Positions 14,391 through 26,482 of a DNA stretch of 64,000 bases are shown one piece after another. Location: assembly GCA_029582265.1 (NCBI GenBank), contig CM055817.1, positions 60,947,152 to 61,011,151 of the forward strand, written 5' to 3'. Both the position numbers and the translations under genes were made by a program. The notes below the pieces were generated by a model, which saw only the letters and a program-made list of their open reading frames with translations, made no database searches and was not told the DNA's origin. Within the stretch, counting starts at the first letter, position 1; each line of letters begins with the position of its first letter. Origin of the DNA: Zoroaster sp. YZ-2022 (taxonomy: Eukaryota > Echinodermata > Asteroidea > Forcipulatida > Zoroasteridae).

Positions 14391-15360
14391 AACTCTGAAT
14401 TTCTAGTTTGATTATTGTTTTGTTCACCTCTGCAGAGTCCACGGAGAAACAGCCCAAAGCGTACAAGTGCGTTTGAGTTCGTACCGGACAGAGTGGCAGC
14501 CGATTGACACGCTGTATGAGGACGGGGGTGCATCCACCTCCCTTTACGCATGGTGTTGTCAGTGCCACCTGCGGTTTAGCCGGAAGCGACAACCTTAGGA
14601 GGCACTCACAAAAGCGTGAACAAACACTCAGATAAGATTGGAGAGGTTGACGTCAATTGGTTTGGAAACGGAAGGTGAGAGGGAAGCTCAGCTTAGTTTT
14701 ATCTGTGGAGGCTCCGTCAAAGCGACATCGGTGATGCCACGACTTGGACGGAGGCGTTGGAACTCCTGGAAGGAAAGAACGTGAGTCACGGGCCCCGGCA
14801 GAGAAGGGAGGTTCCCTTGTGGTCCGCCTACCCGGACATTACTTGATGAGAGACAACTGGACGAACAGCCAGATCCAACTCGGAAAAATTGTGTGCATAA
14901 GGAGTGCCCCCTTCAACAGTAGCATCTATGCCTGAGGCACCGTTGGATGTATCAGTTCTAGTGCCACTTCCACAAGCACCGGGCCGAAATCTCCTTGTCC
15001 CCAGCTTCACTCTCCATATTCAATGAGGTGGGAGGCAATTCTAGACAGCCAAAGCACAGGGAGGCAAACCTAAAAAGGGATGCTCCAAATTATTATGCAG
15101 CAGGAAGATTCCAGTGGAAGCGGAGACAGAGGCCGAAGAGGAAATCACACCCAAATCACCTTGAGGTGGAGCCTCCGATCCCACCTGCTGGAGAGCCAAT
15201 GAACCCCCCACCACAGATAGGATGATGCAGCCAGCCGCTCCTTTTTCAGTGGCTGATATTTTCCAAGGCGAAGGGTGACCGAAGTTCAAGAATTTATACA
15301 TTCCACCACCTACGACGAACATGGCCGCCGTGTCCAAAGGTCGAGATGCCATCGCGTTTA
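14390..15360. other. GC-richer, ORF-dense stretch, unrecognised
   Basis: Base composition is higher in GC than the flanks, and there are several open frames of 60-103 codons on both strands, none with a motif I know. On the plus strand one frame gives a proline- and glutamate-rich run ending near 15,390 with a basic tail. It could be the decayed internal part of a retroelement whose LTR-like block follows at 16.0 kb, or an old gene exon. No start or splice sites could be fixed. Confidence 0.25.
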
Positions 15361-15588
15361 TAAAGTTACTTAGGTCTACTAAGTCTTATGAATAGTTTTT
15401 ACCAGTTTTGCCACATTTCCAGCAAGTGTTACAAGGTTTTTCTAAGGTTTTTGATAAGATTGATTAAAAGTGTTTTCTGTAATCACCTCTTAATTAGGTA
15501 AAACTTGTAGCCTTTGCATGGTGAGGATGATATAGCATTATTCAGGTGACATGTGGAGATCTTCACTGAGTAGTATTAGCCTGAAAGA

Positions 15589-15701
15589 ATTGGTAGTAAC
15601 TCGATCGTTTCGATCAGTGTTCTGAGGACGGACTCAGAGCACACGATCGAAACGTCGAGTTGTACCCCCAGTTCTTTTTTCAGAACTAATTACTACCAAT
15701 T
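15589..15701. repeat. Short inverted-repeat (MITE-like) element
   Basis: The outer arms are AATTGGTAGTAA (left) and TTACTACCAATT (right). An inner pair, CTCGATCGTTTCGATC and GATCGAAACGTCGAG, lies inside. At 113 bp it is too short to code, so it is a non-autonomous element or a hairpin remnant. Confidence 0.6.
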
Positions 15702-16019
15702 GAGATTCCAAGCATGGTGTCACCGCAATTAGTCTTAATTTCCTCTTAATTAAAGCCGATCTTAAATAGGGATGCCCAATGTTAGAGGCATCGTAAGAGG
15801 TGATTCTTTTTCTTTATTTTACTCCACCCCATTGTTAAGGATAATTAGAGTTGGGCGCTGCTTTAAATTTAGAAAAGTTGCGCCATAAATGTAAAGTGAG
15901 AAACCTCAGGTTTTAATTAAATTTTGGAGTAAGTTTTTCAGCAAGCATTTGACATCTACTTAATTGTTAGATTTAGCTGTTTTGACTGGGGACAGTCAAG
16001 CTTAATAAGGAGGTCTGTA

Positions 16020-16665
16020 GCGTAAAATTTATAGTGAGCGGCGGAGTGCTAAACTGAAAGTTAGTCATGAGGGCGCGCTTCTCGAGCAGTGCGTGCGCGC
16101 GATGCTGTGCGCGGGTGGCGCGCAGAGCTACGCGCAAGTCCGCATGCCGCCGGTATAAACAGAGCGGCGGCGTATGTGCAGTACCGGTAATACCGAGGTG
16201 AGCAAAGGCGCTAGGTAGGCACTGAGGGAGATTGTGGAACGCTGCGGGAGGCCCGGTATATTGATGCGTGGGGAGGCCCCTATAGCATACGCGCTAATTG
16301 TTTAGCGGCGGAGGCAGCGCAATCGGTGTGCCCTAAAGCTGTGCATACTGGGATACCTCTATAGGTACATGAGGTCCAGGGAAAGGGGAGGAACCTGAGG
16401 CTCTGGGTGTGTTCTGTCCGTAATAAATAAATTGTAATAAAACAGTATCTTGTCTCGGTGTAATGGTTGTCTGTGGCCCTGCCCCTGTATTGTTAGTGGA
16501 ATTGAATAGAGGCTCTGGTGCGTGAGGTGGTATACTCTCCCACCCAAAACGGATTCTGCTCCCGGACCCCTGATTTTAGGGCACGCCCGCTTACCAGCGA
16601 GTGCGTCGCCGGGGACGATCGTCCGTGGTGACCTGGATGTGTAATTAAAAATTCCGCCACAATCA
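16020..16665 (+). promoter_or_regulatory. GC-rich promoter-like block, possible solo LTR
   Basis: A GCGC-rich run (16,070-16,200) contains TATAAA at 16,154-16,159. About 265 bp downstream are AATAAA signals at 16,422-16,427 and 16,436-16,441, then more GC-rich sequence and an end in CCGCCACA at about 16,662. Promoter, poly(A) signal and a TG...CA-like outline fit an LTR, but I found no second copy, no clear target-site duplication and no primer-binding site. A host CpG-rich promoter is the alternative. Confidence 0.3.
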
Positions 16666-16689
16666 TCAACGGTAGTATGTTGCTACACA

Positions 16690-16945
16690 TTTAAAAATTT
16701 AAAAGTAGGCCTATGCACTTTTTGCAAAAATGTCAATCACCTTTTATTGGTGTGTTTCAAGAATCGTTAATTAAAAGCCATGAGCTTTCTAAAATTTATA
16801 TCATTTTATTAAAACAAATGTAAAAAATATTTTTTATGTTCAATTCAAGAACAAAAAAACATGACCTGTATGATCATGTGTGAAAAGCAATCTCGATGTG
16901 AGGAAAGTAAATAGCGCCTCAAGCGTCTGCAGTATGCACGTCACG
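16690..16945. repeat. Segment paralogous to 48,330-48,460
   Basis: Shared words in the same order are CTTTTTGCAAAAATGT, AATCACCTT, TTTCAAGAAT, AAAGTAAATAGCGCC and TCAAG(C/A)GTCTG. The copy here is about 120 bp longer in the middle. It may mark the left edge of the larger duplication linking this side of the window to 48-64 kb. Confidence 0.6.
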
Positions 16946-17309
16946 TATATTAGTCTTGGTGCAAAAGACGTTACTCGTGATCGATTTATAGGTACATGCG
17001 CCGATCCGCTGTGATTTGATAAACCACCGTTGCGGGCGCCATTTATTCCTGTACACGGCCGCGCCACCTTTTGTCCAGAGTAACGTCTTGGTCAGTTTGT
17101 AATGGTCGAGGTATGTGACCTTTTCATGCATATTCAACTTGCGGTTTAAGAGAATACTACGCAAGCACAAATGGCAACAGCTCACGCATAATCAGCTAGC
17201 CAGCCTGGTGACTTGCTACATTGTTATGTACTGTATGTGTAATGTACTAATGTACATGTACATTATACATATAATATGTACACTGTACATGTATATGCTT
17301 AGTTTTTAG

Positions 17310-18300
17310 TTTTAGTTTTATTCGGAAACACTTTTGAAATACAGTGGCACACACCCGTGTGGTGGTGCATCCAAATTATATAATGACAATTATAAGGTGA
17401 CAATTATAAACATGACAAACACAATAATTACAAGTTAATTACTAACTATCGGTACAGTATAACATTACATGGTTCAAGTTATAATGGATAGTATTAGAGA
17501 TCTTGCTGTCCATGCTCGATTTAAGTATTGTTTACTTTGAACGTCGAAGATTTTACCTAATACTACGTTTTCTGTGTACATATTGTCAAGCATGAAATGT
17601 CTTTTAATTTTTGAGAGCCATTGCTAAAGTTTTCCCAATATTCGTTTAACCCATTTTCCCAGAGACTGTTTCTAATATTTAAGTAAATGGCATCCTTAAT
17701 ATCATACAATTTAGTACAATCAAATAAAAATGTTCACTGTTTCGGTTTGGTTGTTCGTACATAGTTTAATAGGCCTGTATTTTGAGCACCATGATTGTTA
17801 CGGCCTTCAAGGTCTAACGAATTGGACCTTGCTTTAAATTTTAGGTTAACATTTTTAAAGTTTGTATTGTCAAGTAGATATTGTTCAAAATTCCTTGGAC
17901 TTCCCTTATACATAATGTATTCTGTTAATGATGTTTTACTTTGAGCTCTGGTGAACCATTCTTTGGCATCTTTGCTCTTTGTTTTTCCTAAATTGTTGTG
18001 TCCATTTATCAGTTGCAGGTTCTTCACTAAACATATTAATTAAATTGAATTTCATTAGATTATTTTTATATTCGTTAACCATTGCCATTTCATATTGTCT
18101 TCAACATGAAGAATAGCTTTGAAAAGTAAGTTGAGACCACCTACTGTTCTCCATATTTTTCAGCCTATTGAAGTATTGAATTTATACTCATATTGCACAG
18201 AAGAAACAGTTTGCCATCCCAAATCACCGTACAGTGCCTCTTTAGCAACATTCCTGCTTGTTGTATGACATGTACGTGTTAGTACTTTATAGGTTTGACA
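17310..18300 (-). mobile_element. Decayed LINE, C-terminal part of ORF2 plus 3' end
   Basis: On the minus strand three frames together give the typical end of a non-LTR retrotransposon ORF2. First comes ALYGDLGWQTV (about 18,240-18,210), then in a shifted frame a YFNRLKNM...SRWSQ run (about 18,180-18,140). A 97-codon open frame follows at 18,027-17,734, then after a stop a HFLFDC-like TFLFDCTKLYDIKDA segment (about 17,735-17,690). The family order (linker helix, long helical tail, cysteine-containing end) fits CR1/L2-like or related clades; the clade itself is inference. At least two frameshifts and several stops make it dead. The 17,310-17,400 sequence looks like a LINE 3' region. Confidence 0.7.
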
Positions 18301-18560
18301 GCGTTAACGTTCACGCCGGTCAAACCTCATTACGTTTGTATACGAAGTAATGTAATGTACAGTATGGCATTTACAGGTCAAAATGAGTTGGCAATTTTGA
18401 CAAGTAAAATCGTTATATTGTATTGTTGAGGGTGGTGAAATGACATTTAAACCCAGTCAACGATTCTCCTGTGTGCAGTGACCACAGTTCAATAATCAAA
18501 ACAGTCAGTTGACTGATTTTGACCACTGTCTGTAGCTATGCAAAGTATGAGGGTATAATG
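18290..18560. repeat. Member of the GGTCAAAATGAG repeat family
   Basis: The words GGTCAAAATGAGT, CCTGTGTGCAG, AAACAGTCAGTTGACTGA and TTTTGACC occur in the order seen at 25.6-25.8, 51.5-53.06 and 55.59-55.91 kb. Ends are not clear in this copy. Confidence 0.6.
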
Positions 18561-21500
18561 ATAGACTAGTTACTACGTAACATACTTGAGAGGCATTTAT
18601 TTATACAATTTCTGTACTGGAGTTGCCAATACAAAATGAATTTGCCATAGTGCCATGTTTTGATTGGTAAATTTGACTGAGCTGAACCAGGTAATTTGCC
18701 CATCTGAAGTTGTTTACTCCTCCAGCTGATTACGAGAAAATTCTTTGTAAACTGTTTCAAAAAGCAAAACAATGCAACCTATGTATGGTATTTGGTATAG
18801 AACATATAATAAACAAAAATAAGACATGATATTTAAAGCTTAAAAGATTTAAAATACTTGTGACATTTATTTTGTAGTCAAGATACAAATGTTATACAAT
18901 TATAAACAAATGTTATAAAAATGTTTGGCTGAGCACAGACAATTTGACTGAACTGTCACATAAACCTGAAACAATTATTCACTACAGTTTTCTCAAAACG
19001 TGAAAATTTATTGTGATGAAATTTCCACTGGTTAGATTTATGATATGCCCCTTAAAAAACTACAGGACTGGAATGCACTTTACCTGTCCTCAAACCAATG
19101 ATTTACGCTCCATTAACCTTAACCAGCCCACATCACACAAAAATCCTGTATGAGGTATTGGAGCATTTTGGGTGATTGAGGAAGGATGCTATGTTCCGTG
19201 TTATTTTGGGTGATGCAGTATGGTACATGTACCAACAACTGACATGACACTTTGACTGCAAAACACTCTGTGTCAATATCAGTTGACTGAGCCAACAAAA
19301 AATAAAAGCAAAAACATGTATTGTTGTTCATAATAAAGGGATAAAGGCAAAGGGTACATGTATGTGTGATTGTGTGATTGAGGCAGTGGGCACACTACAC
19401 ACGAAATACAGCATAATATATTGGGTGATTTTGGAGTATTCAGGAACCTTCCAAATTTTATGAAGACATTTTGTAGCATTTTGTGTGATTGAGGATGCAT
19501 CCTACCTTAAAGGGCCTGGGGGTTAGGGCTAAAAAAGCGATGATTGTAATAAACAAAACAAAACGAACTCAATGAATTATTATCTAAATGCATACTTGCT
19601 TATAAGATGGTAATGGTACAAAACATTCTCAGAATTTACTCTATCTGACATATTTTCTGGTAACAATACAATTTAATTTATTTAAAACTGAATGGTGTTA
19701 TATTTTAGTGTTAGAGTCCTAGTAAATGTACACTGAACTTTTGGGCCAGTTATTGTTTTTTAATCGATGCATGCTGTTTGTATATTGAACATGAAATACA
19801 AAAAGAGCTTTCATCATTATGTCAACTTTAAATGAAATAAATCATGATTATTACATTTTAAACCAACTTCATGTAGTCGACATGTTTATTTCTAGTACAT
19901 TATTACATGAATGCTTTTGTTAGTAAAAGCACAATGTAAACAGTATTTATATGACACCACTGTAACTATACCCTCAAGCTATAAAAACTATCATGGGATC
20001 CACAAAATTCAGTGTACTGGGCCTTTTGTGAACTACATGTATAATGTCAATTGTATCTAACAAAATTGGGAAACAAATTAAATGGTTGTAACTGAATGTT
20101 TGCCATACCAAGGACTGTTGCAGTGGTGTTTTTATTGTACAAGAATAATTGTCACAAATTTAATACTATTGAACACTTCTATTAAAGAATAACACCACCC
20201 CAAAGAGGGTATTCCACGTGTTTCCAGAAACAATAAAAAACAAACAAACAAAACAAAAAGGTTGCTTTCATCATTTATACAACTTTGGACATTTTAATTC
20301 ATGCCTTCAAAACAAAAAGGAAATAAAAATTAATTGTGCTGATAAACCAGTAAGTTTCATAAAGCAATGTACATGTACAGAAATTTCTAAAGTGGTGTTA
20401 GACTCCAACTCTAACAAAATTCAGATACATGTAGATATTGTCTTTCATAATGTTCAAATGCTTCCAATGTGATTTCTTTACATGCTAAAGCATATCGGTT
20501 CAAAACTAATTGAATGAATACCAATATGACATTCATTTACTATTTCCGTTATTGTGAAGTTAGATAGGCTGTCGCCAATAATGTTTTCTTGTACCCTTGT
20601 AGATGGCCCTTAAGTTTGATACATTACTCTGGGAGACAGTCACAACTTGTCATTCAACTGATGCTGTACACAGTCTATGCAGCAATGTATCCTGTGTCTG
20701 CTGGTTGGCATATGACTTAGCAGAGCATGTGCCCATCACAAGCACACGTTGGGCACAAACGTCACAGCAGTTGTGTTTTTATCATAGTATTAACTGTGTT
20801 ACTGTCGCCTGATGGAAACTGTTCTTGATGACCATTCATTCCATTGCAAAAGTTTTCAAACCAGCTCTGTGCTATGATAGTAAATAATGAGTCACATTTT
20901 GGGTGCCATCCCAGCCTGCCCTCCCACAATCTGTTGGGTGACCTACCAATACCACAGTATGGAGACCACACAATTGTAGCAAACAAAACACCAAATATCC
21001 CGGTCTTCTTGTGCAAAGCTGCAGATAACTTTTCTTTACATGCACTTGTTGTATGATACATATCAAAGAATGAGTGTAACTCCTTTGAAAGATGTCAAAA
21101 TAAAGAGCGATTCACTGACATTCTTGATGTATGACCGTGATCTCCTGGGCAATCCATTTAAAGACGCTTAAATTTTTGTTATAGTCGCCTTTGATAACAA
21201 CATACTTGATGTTATGAGCGTTCCACCCATATAGTTCCTCAGGCCCAAGCTTTCAGCAATCATCCTCCAGTGACTTAACGCAACAACGCATGTACTTGCT
21301 TTCAAATGGAATGCAATTCTCCAAGCTGTCCATAACACCTCCAGAATATGGAGCTCTCACTTGATGAATGGCCCCTGTTAATTTTGACAAAAGATGAAAT
21401 ATTATCATGACAATAACATTAAATTAATGGAGAATATCCAACAAAAACGAGGTGAGAAAGCACTGTGGGTAGGGAAGCTAAGTACATGATTTTTTTAATC

Positions 21501-21977
21501 ATCAAAGTGAAGTGAAGAACCATTCAAACACTTTTCTGACTGCATAACAAACAAACAACAAACGAACATAAAACAAACAAAACATCATAAGGATTAACAC
21601 TATGTGTCTATAATGAATGGTTAAATTCTGGTTCACTGGCACATTATTGGAATTAATTAGCTGAAGCTGATGAGAAGTTGATATTGATAAGAGGCTAGTA
21701 TATGATTATCAATGGAATCATCTATGTAAATAGGGCATAAAATACGGGTCGAAGAAGCAGTGGACAGGGTAGGAACAAAGCTTTTGAATTTGAGCTATTG
21801 GCAGGTCAGTCATAAAATGCCAATTGTTGGTTTTAAGTATAGGCATTCCTATTTGGTATTCATAAAGTAAACTTAGCAATAAAAACAGTCACAGAATATT
21901 TCATTCAAAATAGGCCGACAATGAACAATACAATGAGAACCTTTAGATATTACATGTCAGCAGAGGGTACATAGGTA
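18560..21977. other. AT-rich intergenic DNA with weak open frames only
   Basis: 19,120-19,500 repeats a loose TTTTGGGTGATTGAGG-type word about four times. Between 21,370 and 20,760 the minus strand gives several neighbouring open pieces, for example one reading VIKGDYNKN near 21,170 and a 99-codon frame at 21,061-20,762, interrupted by stops and frame changes. They could be a dead gene or transposon, but I do not recognise the family. Confidence 0.3.
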
Positions 21978-22712
21978 GAATGTCATATCCGACCGCCACT
22001 TTTTATCATTCAATATAACCAATAATGCAATCTTACCTACCCAGCAAAGTGGAGAACATATGGATGATGATGGTCATATACTTCAAATTATTCCAAGATA
22101 TTTATTTCATGAAAAATCCAGCATTTTTGGTATACGATAACTTCCTCAGTCATGTCAGTCTGATCTTGTCAACTACCCCATAAGTGACCAACACAGTCAT
22201 TGTACATGCGCAGTGGCAACTACATTATAATAGGATCGATTTGATTTAATTTTGCCCCAATCTATATATAATAGGATCCTTCTATTTTCTGAAGGGGAGG
22301 ATTGTTTTAGAAGGGAAATCAAGTCCGAAAACCATCATAAAAGTGAATTTTAAAGATAGTTTTCACTTTCTGTACCCCCAAAAATCGATGGAATCATTTT
22401 TATTATTTGGTTAGTGCAATAGTGGTTGTAAAAAAGAAAATCCAAAAAACCCTTAAAAAATTGCAGTCGGATATGACATTCTAATCCTTGGGACCTTGGC
22501 TTTATTATTTCATGAAAAATAGCATCCTATTTTCTGAAGGAGAGGATTTTTTTAGAAGGGAAATAAAGTCCGAAAACCATCATAAGAGTGGTTTTTAAAG
22601 ATAGTTTTCACTTTCTGTACCCCAAAAAATCAATAGAATAATTTTTAACTGGTTCGTGGTTGTAAAAAAATTCCAAAAAACCCTTAAAAAGTGGCGGTCG
22701 GATACGACATTC
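21978..22712. mobile_element. Non-autonomous TIR DNA transposon with duplicated right half
   Basis: The left end GAATGTCATATCCGACCGCC is the inverted complement of the right end GGCGGTCGGATACGACATTC, giving TIRs of about 25 bp. A second right terminus lies inside (22,460-22,481, GTCGGATATGACATTC). The segment 22,276-22,481 is repeated at 22,522-22,712 with the words TTTTCTGAAGG, AAGTCCGAAAACCATCATAA and AGATAGTTTTC. There is no coding capacity. TA flanks the left end and the inner right end, which may be the target duplication. A sister copy is at 48,877-49,339. Confidence 0.85.
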
Positions 22713-23246
22713 TTTCTGGGTCATCGTCTTTTTAGCTATGGCCTATAGGCCCCAGTCATTTTTCACAAAATATAGGCCTAATTTAATATTTTAAAAACCG
22801 TACCTACCATAGGCATTAATTACCAATTCCATTTCGATACGTGATCATGATGATGACGTCCGTGGACACACAATCCACAGGCAAAGCATTATCTTTCCAC
22901 TAACTGCAGTAAGGTAAGCTCCCGAACCGAGTGGTTAAATAGATAAATAAATCATTACCCTGTGTGAATTGCCAAAGAGCAGTAATTTGTTGACTTTTCA
23001 GCTTCAATAAAATTTTTCAGCAAAATCAATATTCAAATTCAATAGCTTCCTCCACTTCGTTGGCTTTTTCAATCAGCTAACTCGACTAGACTTGCGTTTA
23101 GCTATTGTATGTACCAGTTGCATACAAAAGACGTACAGATACCATACAGAGCCCTTGCCTGCAGACAGAGCGATAAATTATGCTAATTACGCTCACACAG
23201 TGGCACGCTTGGAATGTCCTCGGAATGTTTCAGGCAAACTTGTAAT

Positions 23247-23365
23247 GGACAAGACCGTTATTAGCGGCCCTAATCCTGAAAAATTGTATAGCGCCAGCTA
23301 CGGTGGGTGATTTACGACTGGCGCGGGATCGTGTAACTAGGATCCGCATAATAACGGTCTTGCAC
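23247..23365. repeat. Small inverted repeat around AAGACCGTTATTA
   Basis: CAAGACCGTTATTA at about 23,249 and TAATAACGGTCTTG at about 23,349 are complementary and flanked by GCGG/CCGC. A loop of roughly 85 bp lies between them. It is probably a MITE remnant or hairpin. Confidence 0.5.
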
Positions 23366-23579
23366 AAGACTACACGTATATATACACATGTGTATGTGAC
23401 TGTGATTTGTCGCCCACTATAAATTTCCTAATTTTGTGTGTTTTTAATTAACGTGAGTACAGCCAATGATTATTTAATGTTTCGAATATATATATTGCTC
23501 TATTTCGAAGTCTGTTGAATTACCAATATTTTAGCCTAGAAGTTTGTGTTCTAATTAGTGAACTTATTTGATATCCGAT

Positions 23580-23632
23580 CGTCGTACGTGTAACTAGGCA
23601 TATACTATATGCCTATAGTTACACGTACGACG
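23580..23632. repeat. Near-perfect 53-bp hairpin
   Basis: The left arm begins CGTCGTACGTGTAACTA and the right arm ends TAGTTACACGTACGACG, with 25-27-bp arms and almost no loop. The paralogous place near 48,760 (GATATCCGATCG...) lacks it, so it appears to be an insertion or local inverted duplication in this copy. Confidence 0.7.
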
Positions 23633-23759
23633 ACACTATATGATATAGTGTATGCACCATTGGTATTGTGCATATGCATGTATTCCTCATTGTATTTGTA
23701 GTACTACTAGTAGTAGTATGCCTAGTAGTAGCCTACATTGGAAATTATGTAGAGTGAGA

Positions 23760-24405
23760 AGGAATCACAATCAGCAGTATGGTCAGCACACACACACACA
23801 CAGTGGGTATAAGGATTGAGGTACATGTAAGATGTATCACTATGCTGTAGTGTAGTGGTGTAACTAAGTCTCACAATCAGCAGTATGGTCATCAGCAATA
23901 CACACACACAGTGCGTATAAGCCTGAGGTATGACTATGCTGTAAGTCTCACAATCAGCAGTGTGGTCAGCACACACACACAGCAGTGCGTATAAGCCTGA
24001 GGTATGACTATGCTGTAAGTCTCACAATCAGCAGTGTGGTCAGCACACACACACAGTGCATATTTAGCCTGAGGTATCACTACTACACTAGGCTGTTTGA
24101 AGGTCCCATGAGTTAGACATTTTTTTCCAGTGTAAACCTAGTATAAATGCAATTTTAAAACATCGTAAAAAATAAGCCCCAAAATGTCATGTGAAAAATT
24201 ACCATTTCATAGGACCTTTAAGTCTCACAATCAGCAGTGGGTCAGCAATACACACACACAGTGCGTATAAGCCTGAGGTATCACTATGCTGTTGAAGTCT
24301 CACAATCAGCAGTGTGGTCAGCACACACACACACAGTGCGTATAAGCCTGAGGTATCACTATGCTGTTTAAGTCTCACAATCAACAATGTGGTCAGCAAT
24401 AAACC
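23760..24405. repeat. Minisatellite, about 73-75-bp unit, seven partial or full copies
   Basis: The unit contains AAGTCTCACAATCAGCAG, TGTGGTCAGCA, a CA run, GTGCGTATAAGCCTGAGG and TATCACTATGCTGT. Copies start near 23,765, 23,872, 23,945, 24,018, 24,220, 24,295 and 24,371. A MITE interrupts the array at 24,100-24,218. A lone unit is found at 34,858-34,905. Confidence 0.9.
24100..24218. mobile_element. 119-bp MITE inside the minisatellite
   Basis: Ends are AAGGTCCCATGA (left) and TCATAGGACCTT (right), inverted complements with one mismatch. The minisatellite unit stops at the left edge and resumes at the right edge. It is non-coding and A/T-rich inside. Confidence 0.75.
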
Positions 24406-24419
24406 TTATCGGAATTGAG

Positions 24420-25030
24420 CACGCAATGAATTATGGGGTTGGGCTTTGAAAAAAGTTGTAAAACAAACGCACATGTTTGTGCACAAGAGAAAGGTGATCG
24501 CAAGAGGTTTGTATGTTTTTATAGCAAAATTATGGAGACAATTATTAAGAAATCAGTTAAATTATAAATAGAACATTTTAATAATTAACAAAATAATACA
24601 TTTTTTCATGGGAAACTACATCGAATTCTCAGCTGATTTCTGATCCCCATGTGCACCACCAATCATTTTTTTTTTTTTCCTTCTAAAAAGGGAAATTGCA
24701 GATACATTAATTTCAATGTATTTAAAAACAAATTGTTGGCTATCAAACCGTGGGCAAACCCCACAATAGATTAAATATAATAATTATTATAAATTGGTTT
24801 GTGTCGCCAAGGTAGTCGACATACACAGGCACCCTTGACTCCAGCGTGAAATTAAAAACACAAAAATAAATACAAAATTACTGCACCCAAAAATCAAACC
24901 GTTAAAAAATAATTAAAATCAAAACAAAGTGCTACTTGATATAAGAAACTATGATATTATCAAGAAAATATGACATTATCAATAATCTTTTCCCTCAGTG
25001 TACAAACTCTGCACATTTGAGTAAACTCAA
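24420..25030. other. AT-rich intergenic DNA, nothing recognised
   Basis: No open frame, exon-like segment or clear repeat was seen between the minisatellite and the start of duplication copy A. Confidence 0.4.
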
Positions 25031-25599
25031 GATTTCATTTTGACTACAACACGTGTAAACCCCAGTCACACCCAGTAAATAACATCAATACCAATGTCTG
25101 TACAACTAGTCTCAAAGTGTTACCCTTTGAGCTATTCCTTTAATTTAGCGAATGAACCCATCACTTCTTCACATGAAGCATGATTGAACTGTTTTTCCTT
25201 GGGTACATTTATTTTCTGTGCCCCTACAAAACTTTTACAGTTTGGGGTGAGTCATTATACCCGCATCATTGTGTTGATGACCACAGTTCTGTGCATCTCA
25301 AAAAACTGCTCAAGACGTCCATGCATATGATCTTGCATTTAATAAGATTCAGCATTTTACAAGAGAATCCTTGACTGAAACAACAAACTTGTAATTTCAT
25401 TTGTAAGTGACCAGTTGATTATACATGTATAATTGTAGCCTTACATGTAGGTGCTTCAATTAGGGTACATGGGGGAGATGGGTTTTCTTGCCTCAACATC
25501 CTGTGGGAGGGGTAGGCAATAAATCCATGAATTACAATAACAAATAAAAGACAACCATCTTTAAGTAGGCACTGCAGTATAAAACATTATTTTGATTCT

Positions 25600-25800
25600 T
25601 GCATATAACCCTTGTGTGACTGCAAGGGTCAAAATCAGTCAAAAATCTTGATATACATGTACATGTATGTATACTTGCCAATGTACATGTACATGTATAT
25701 CTAGCTGCACTTAACAGTCGAACACTGTTAAACCTTACTTGTAGTAAGTACATTTACAGGTCAAAATGAGTCAAGCATTTGACTGGTAAAAGCATTATCT
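25600..25800. repeat. GGTCAAAATGAG-family repeat; empty site for the copy B Harbinger insertion
   Basis: It contains AAGGGTCAAAATCAGTCA and GGTCAAAATGAGTCA words as in the 51.5, 55.6 and 18.4 kb copies. At TGGTAAAAGCATTATCTTG (about 25,785) the sequence runs uninterrupted, whereas copy B holds a 1,209-bp element at this point. Confidence 0.65.
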
Positions 25801-25939
25801 TGTATTTTTTTAATTAAAGGTGAATCATTGTGTTCAGACATACAAGAGGCTCAAGACTGAAAATTGCCACTTTTTCACATATTTCTGATATTCCATTTTA
25901 GGGGCTAGATATTGTCCAACCTAGAATGTCACAGACTTA

Positions 25940-26165
25940 AAAGGGCACTTATCGTCCGATAAGACCAGACTTTCGACGGGCAAATAATCGGTGTGCTAGT
26001 CTAAGATGAACACAGTGACTGAAAGTTATTGGCTCATTTATGCAACAGCAACGGTAATATGACCGATCATTTATGGGTTATAATGGCAGTCACTGTGTTA
26101 ATCTATAACTAACATTCCGATTCCATGCCCTGTTGATCGTGACAATACTGCCCCTGTAATTTTAC
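25940..26165. mobile_element. Fold-back MITE (copy of the 54.03 and 40.4 kb family)
   Basis: The two halves are inverted relatives: GTGTGCTAGTCTAAGATGAA...CACAGTGAC on the left and GTCACTGTGTTAATCTATAA...ATTCCGATTC on the right. Ends AAAAGGGCA and TGCCCCTGTAA are diverged TIRs. It is non-coding and orthologous to 54,031-54,350 in copy B. Confidence 0.7.
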
Positions 26166-26482
26166 TGATTTTACATGACCACACGTCATCATCTTGTTGC
26201 ACCATTTAAAAAACTGTGAAGTACCCATCCATCATCGAATTTACTGAAGTTGTTCCTATGTTGTGCAGTAGTGTTGGATGAAACTAGTGTTGGTCAAACA
26301 TTGCCCAAATTTTTATTATGTTTTTTTTTTTATGAAAGTGTGTTTAAAGAGTAAAAGATTTGGGGCTGAAAAAGACCTTTAAAATGATATAAAATTCTTC
26401 GCACTGTATGACAAGAGATACATACATGTATAGTATGTTTGAAGTCGCATCGGTAATTACATGTAGGCAAAAGTTGATTAAT

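Noticed and set aside
15615..15660. Hammerhead-ribozyme-like core (CTGAGGA ... CGAAACGTC)
   Set aside because: The short motifs are present, but I could not draw convincing stems I-III; the inverted-repeat element explains the sequence better.
16919..17185. 88-codon minus-strand frame in a CpG-rich patch
   Set aside because: No motif, and part of it overlaps the repeat shared with 48.4 kb.
20762..21061. 99-codon minus-strand frame with neighbours up to 21,370
   Set aside because: The pieces are open but in different frames with stops, and no family was recognised; listed only as weak.
23760..24405. Regularly spaced repeats as a CRISPR-like array
   Set aside because: The whole unit repeats, including the would-be spacers, and the context is a eukaryotic genome; it is a minisatellite.
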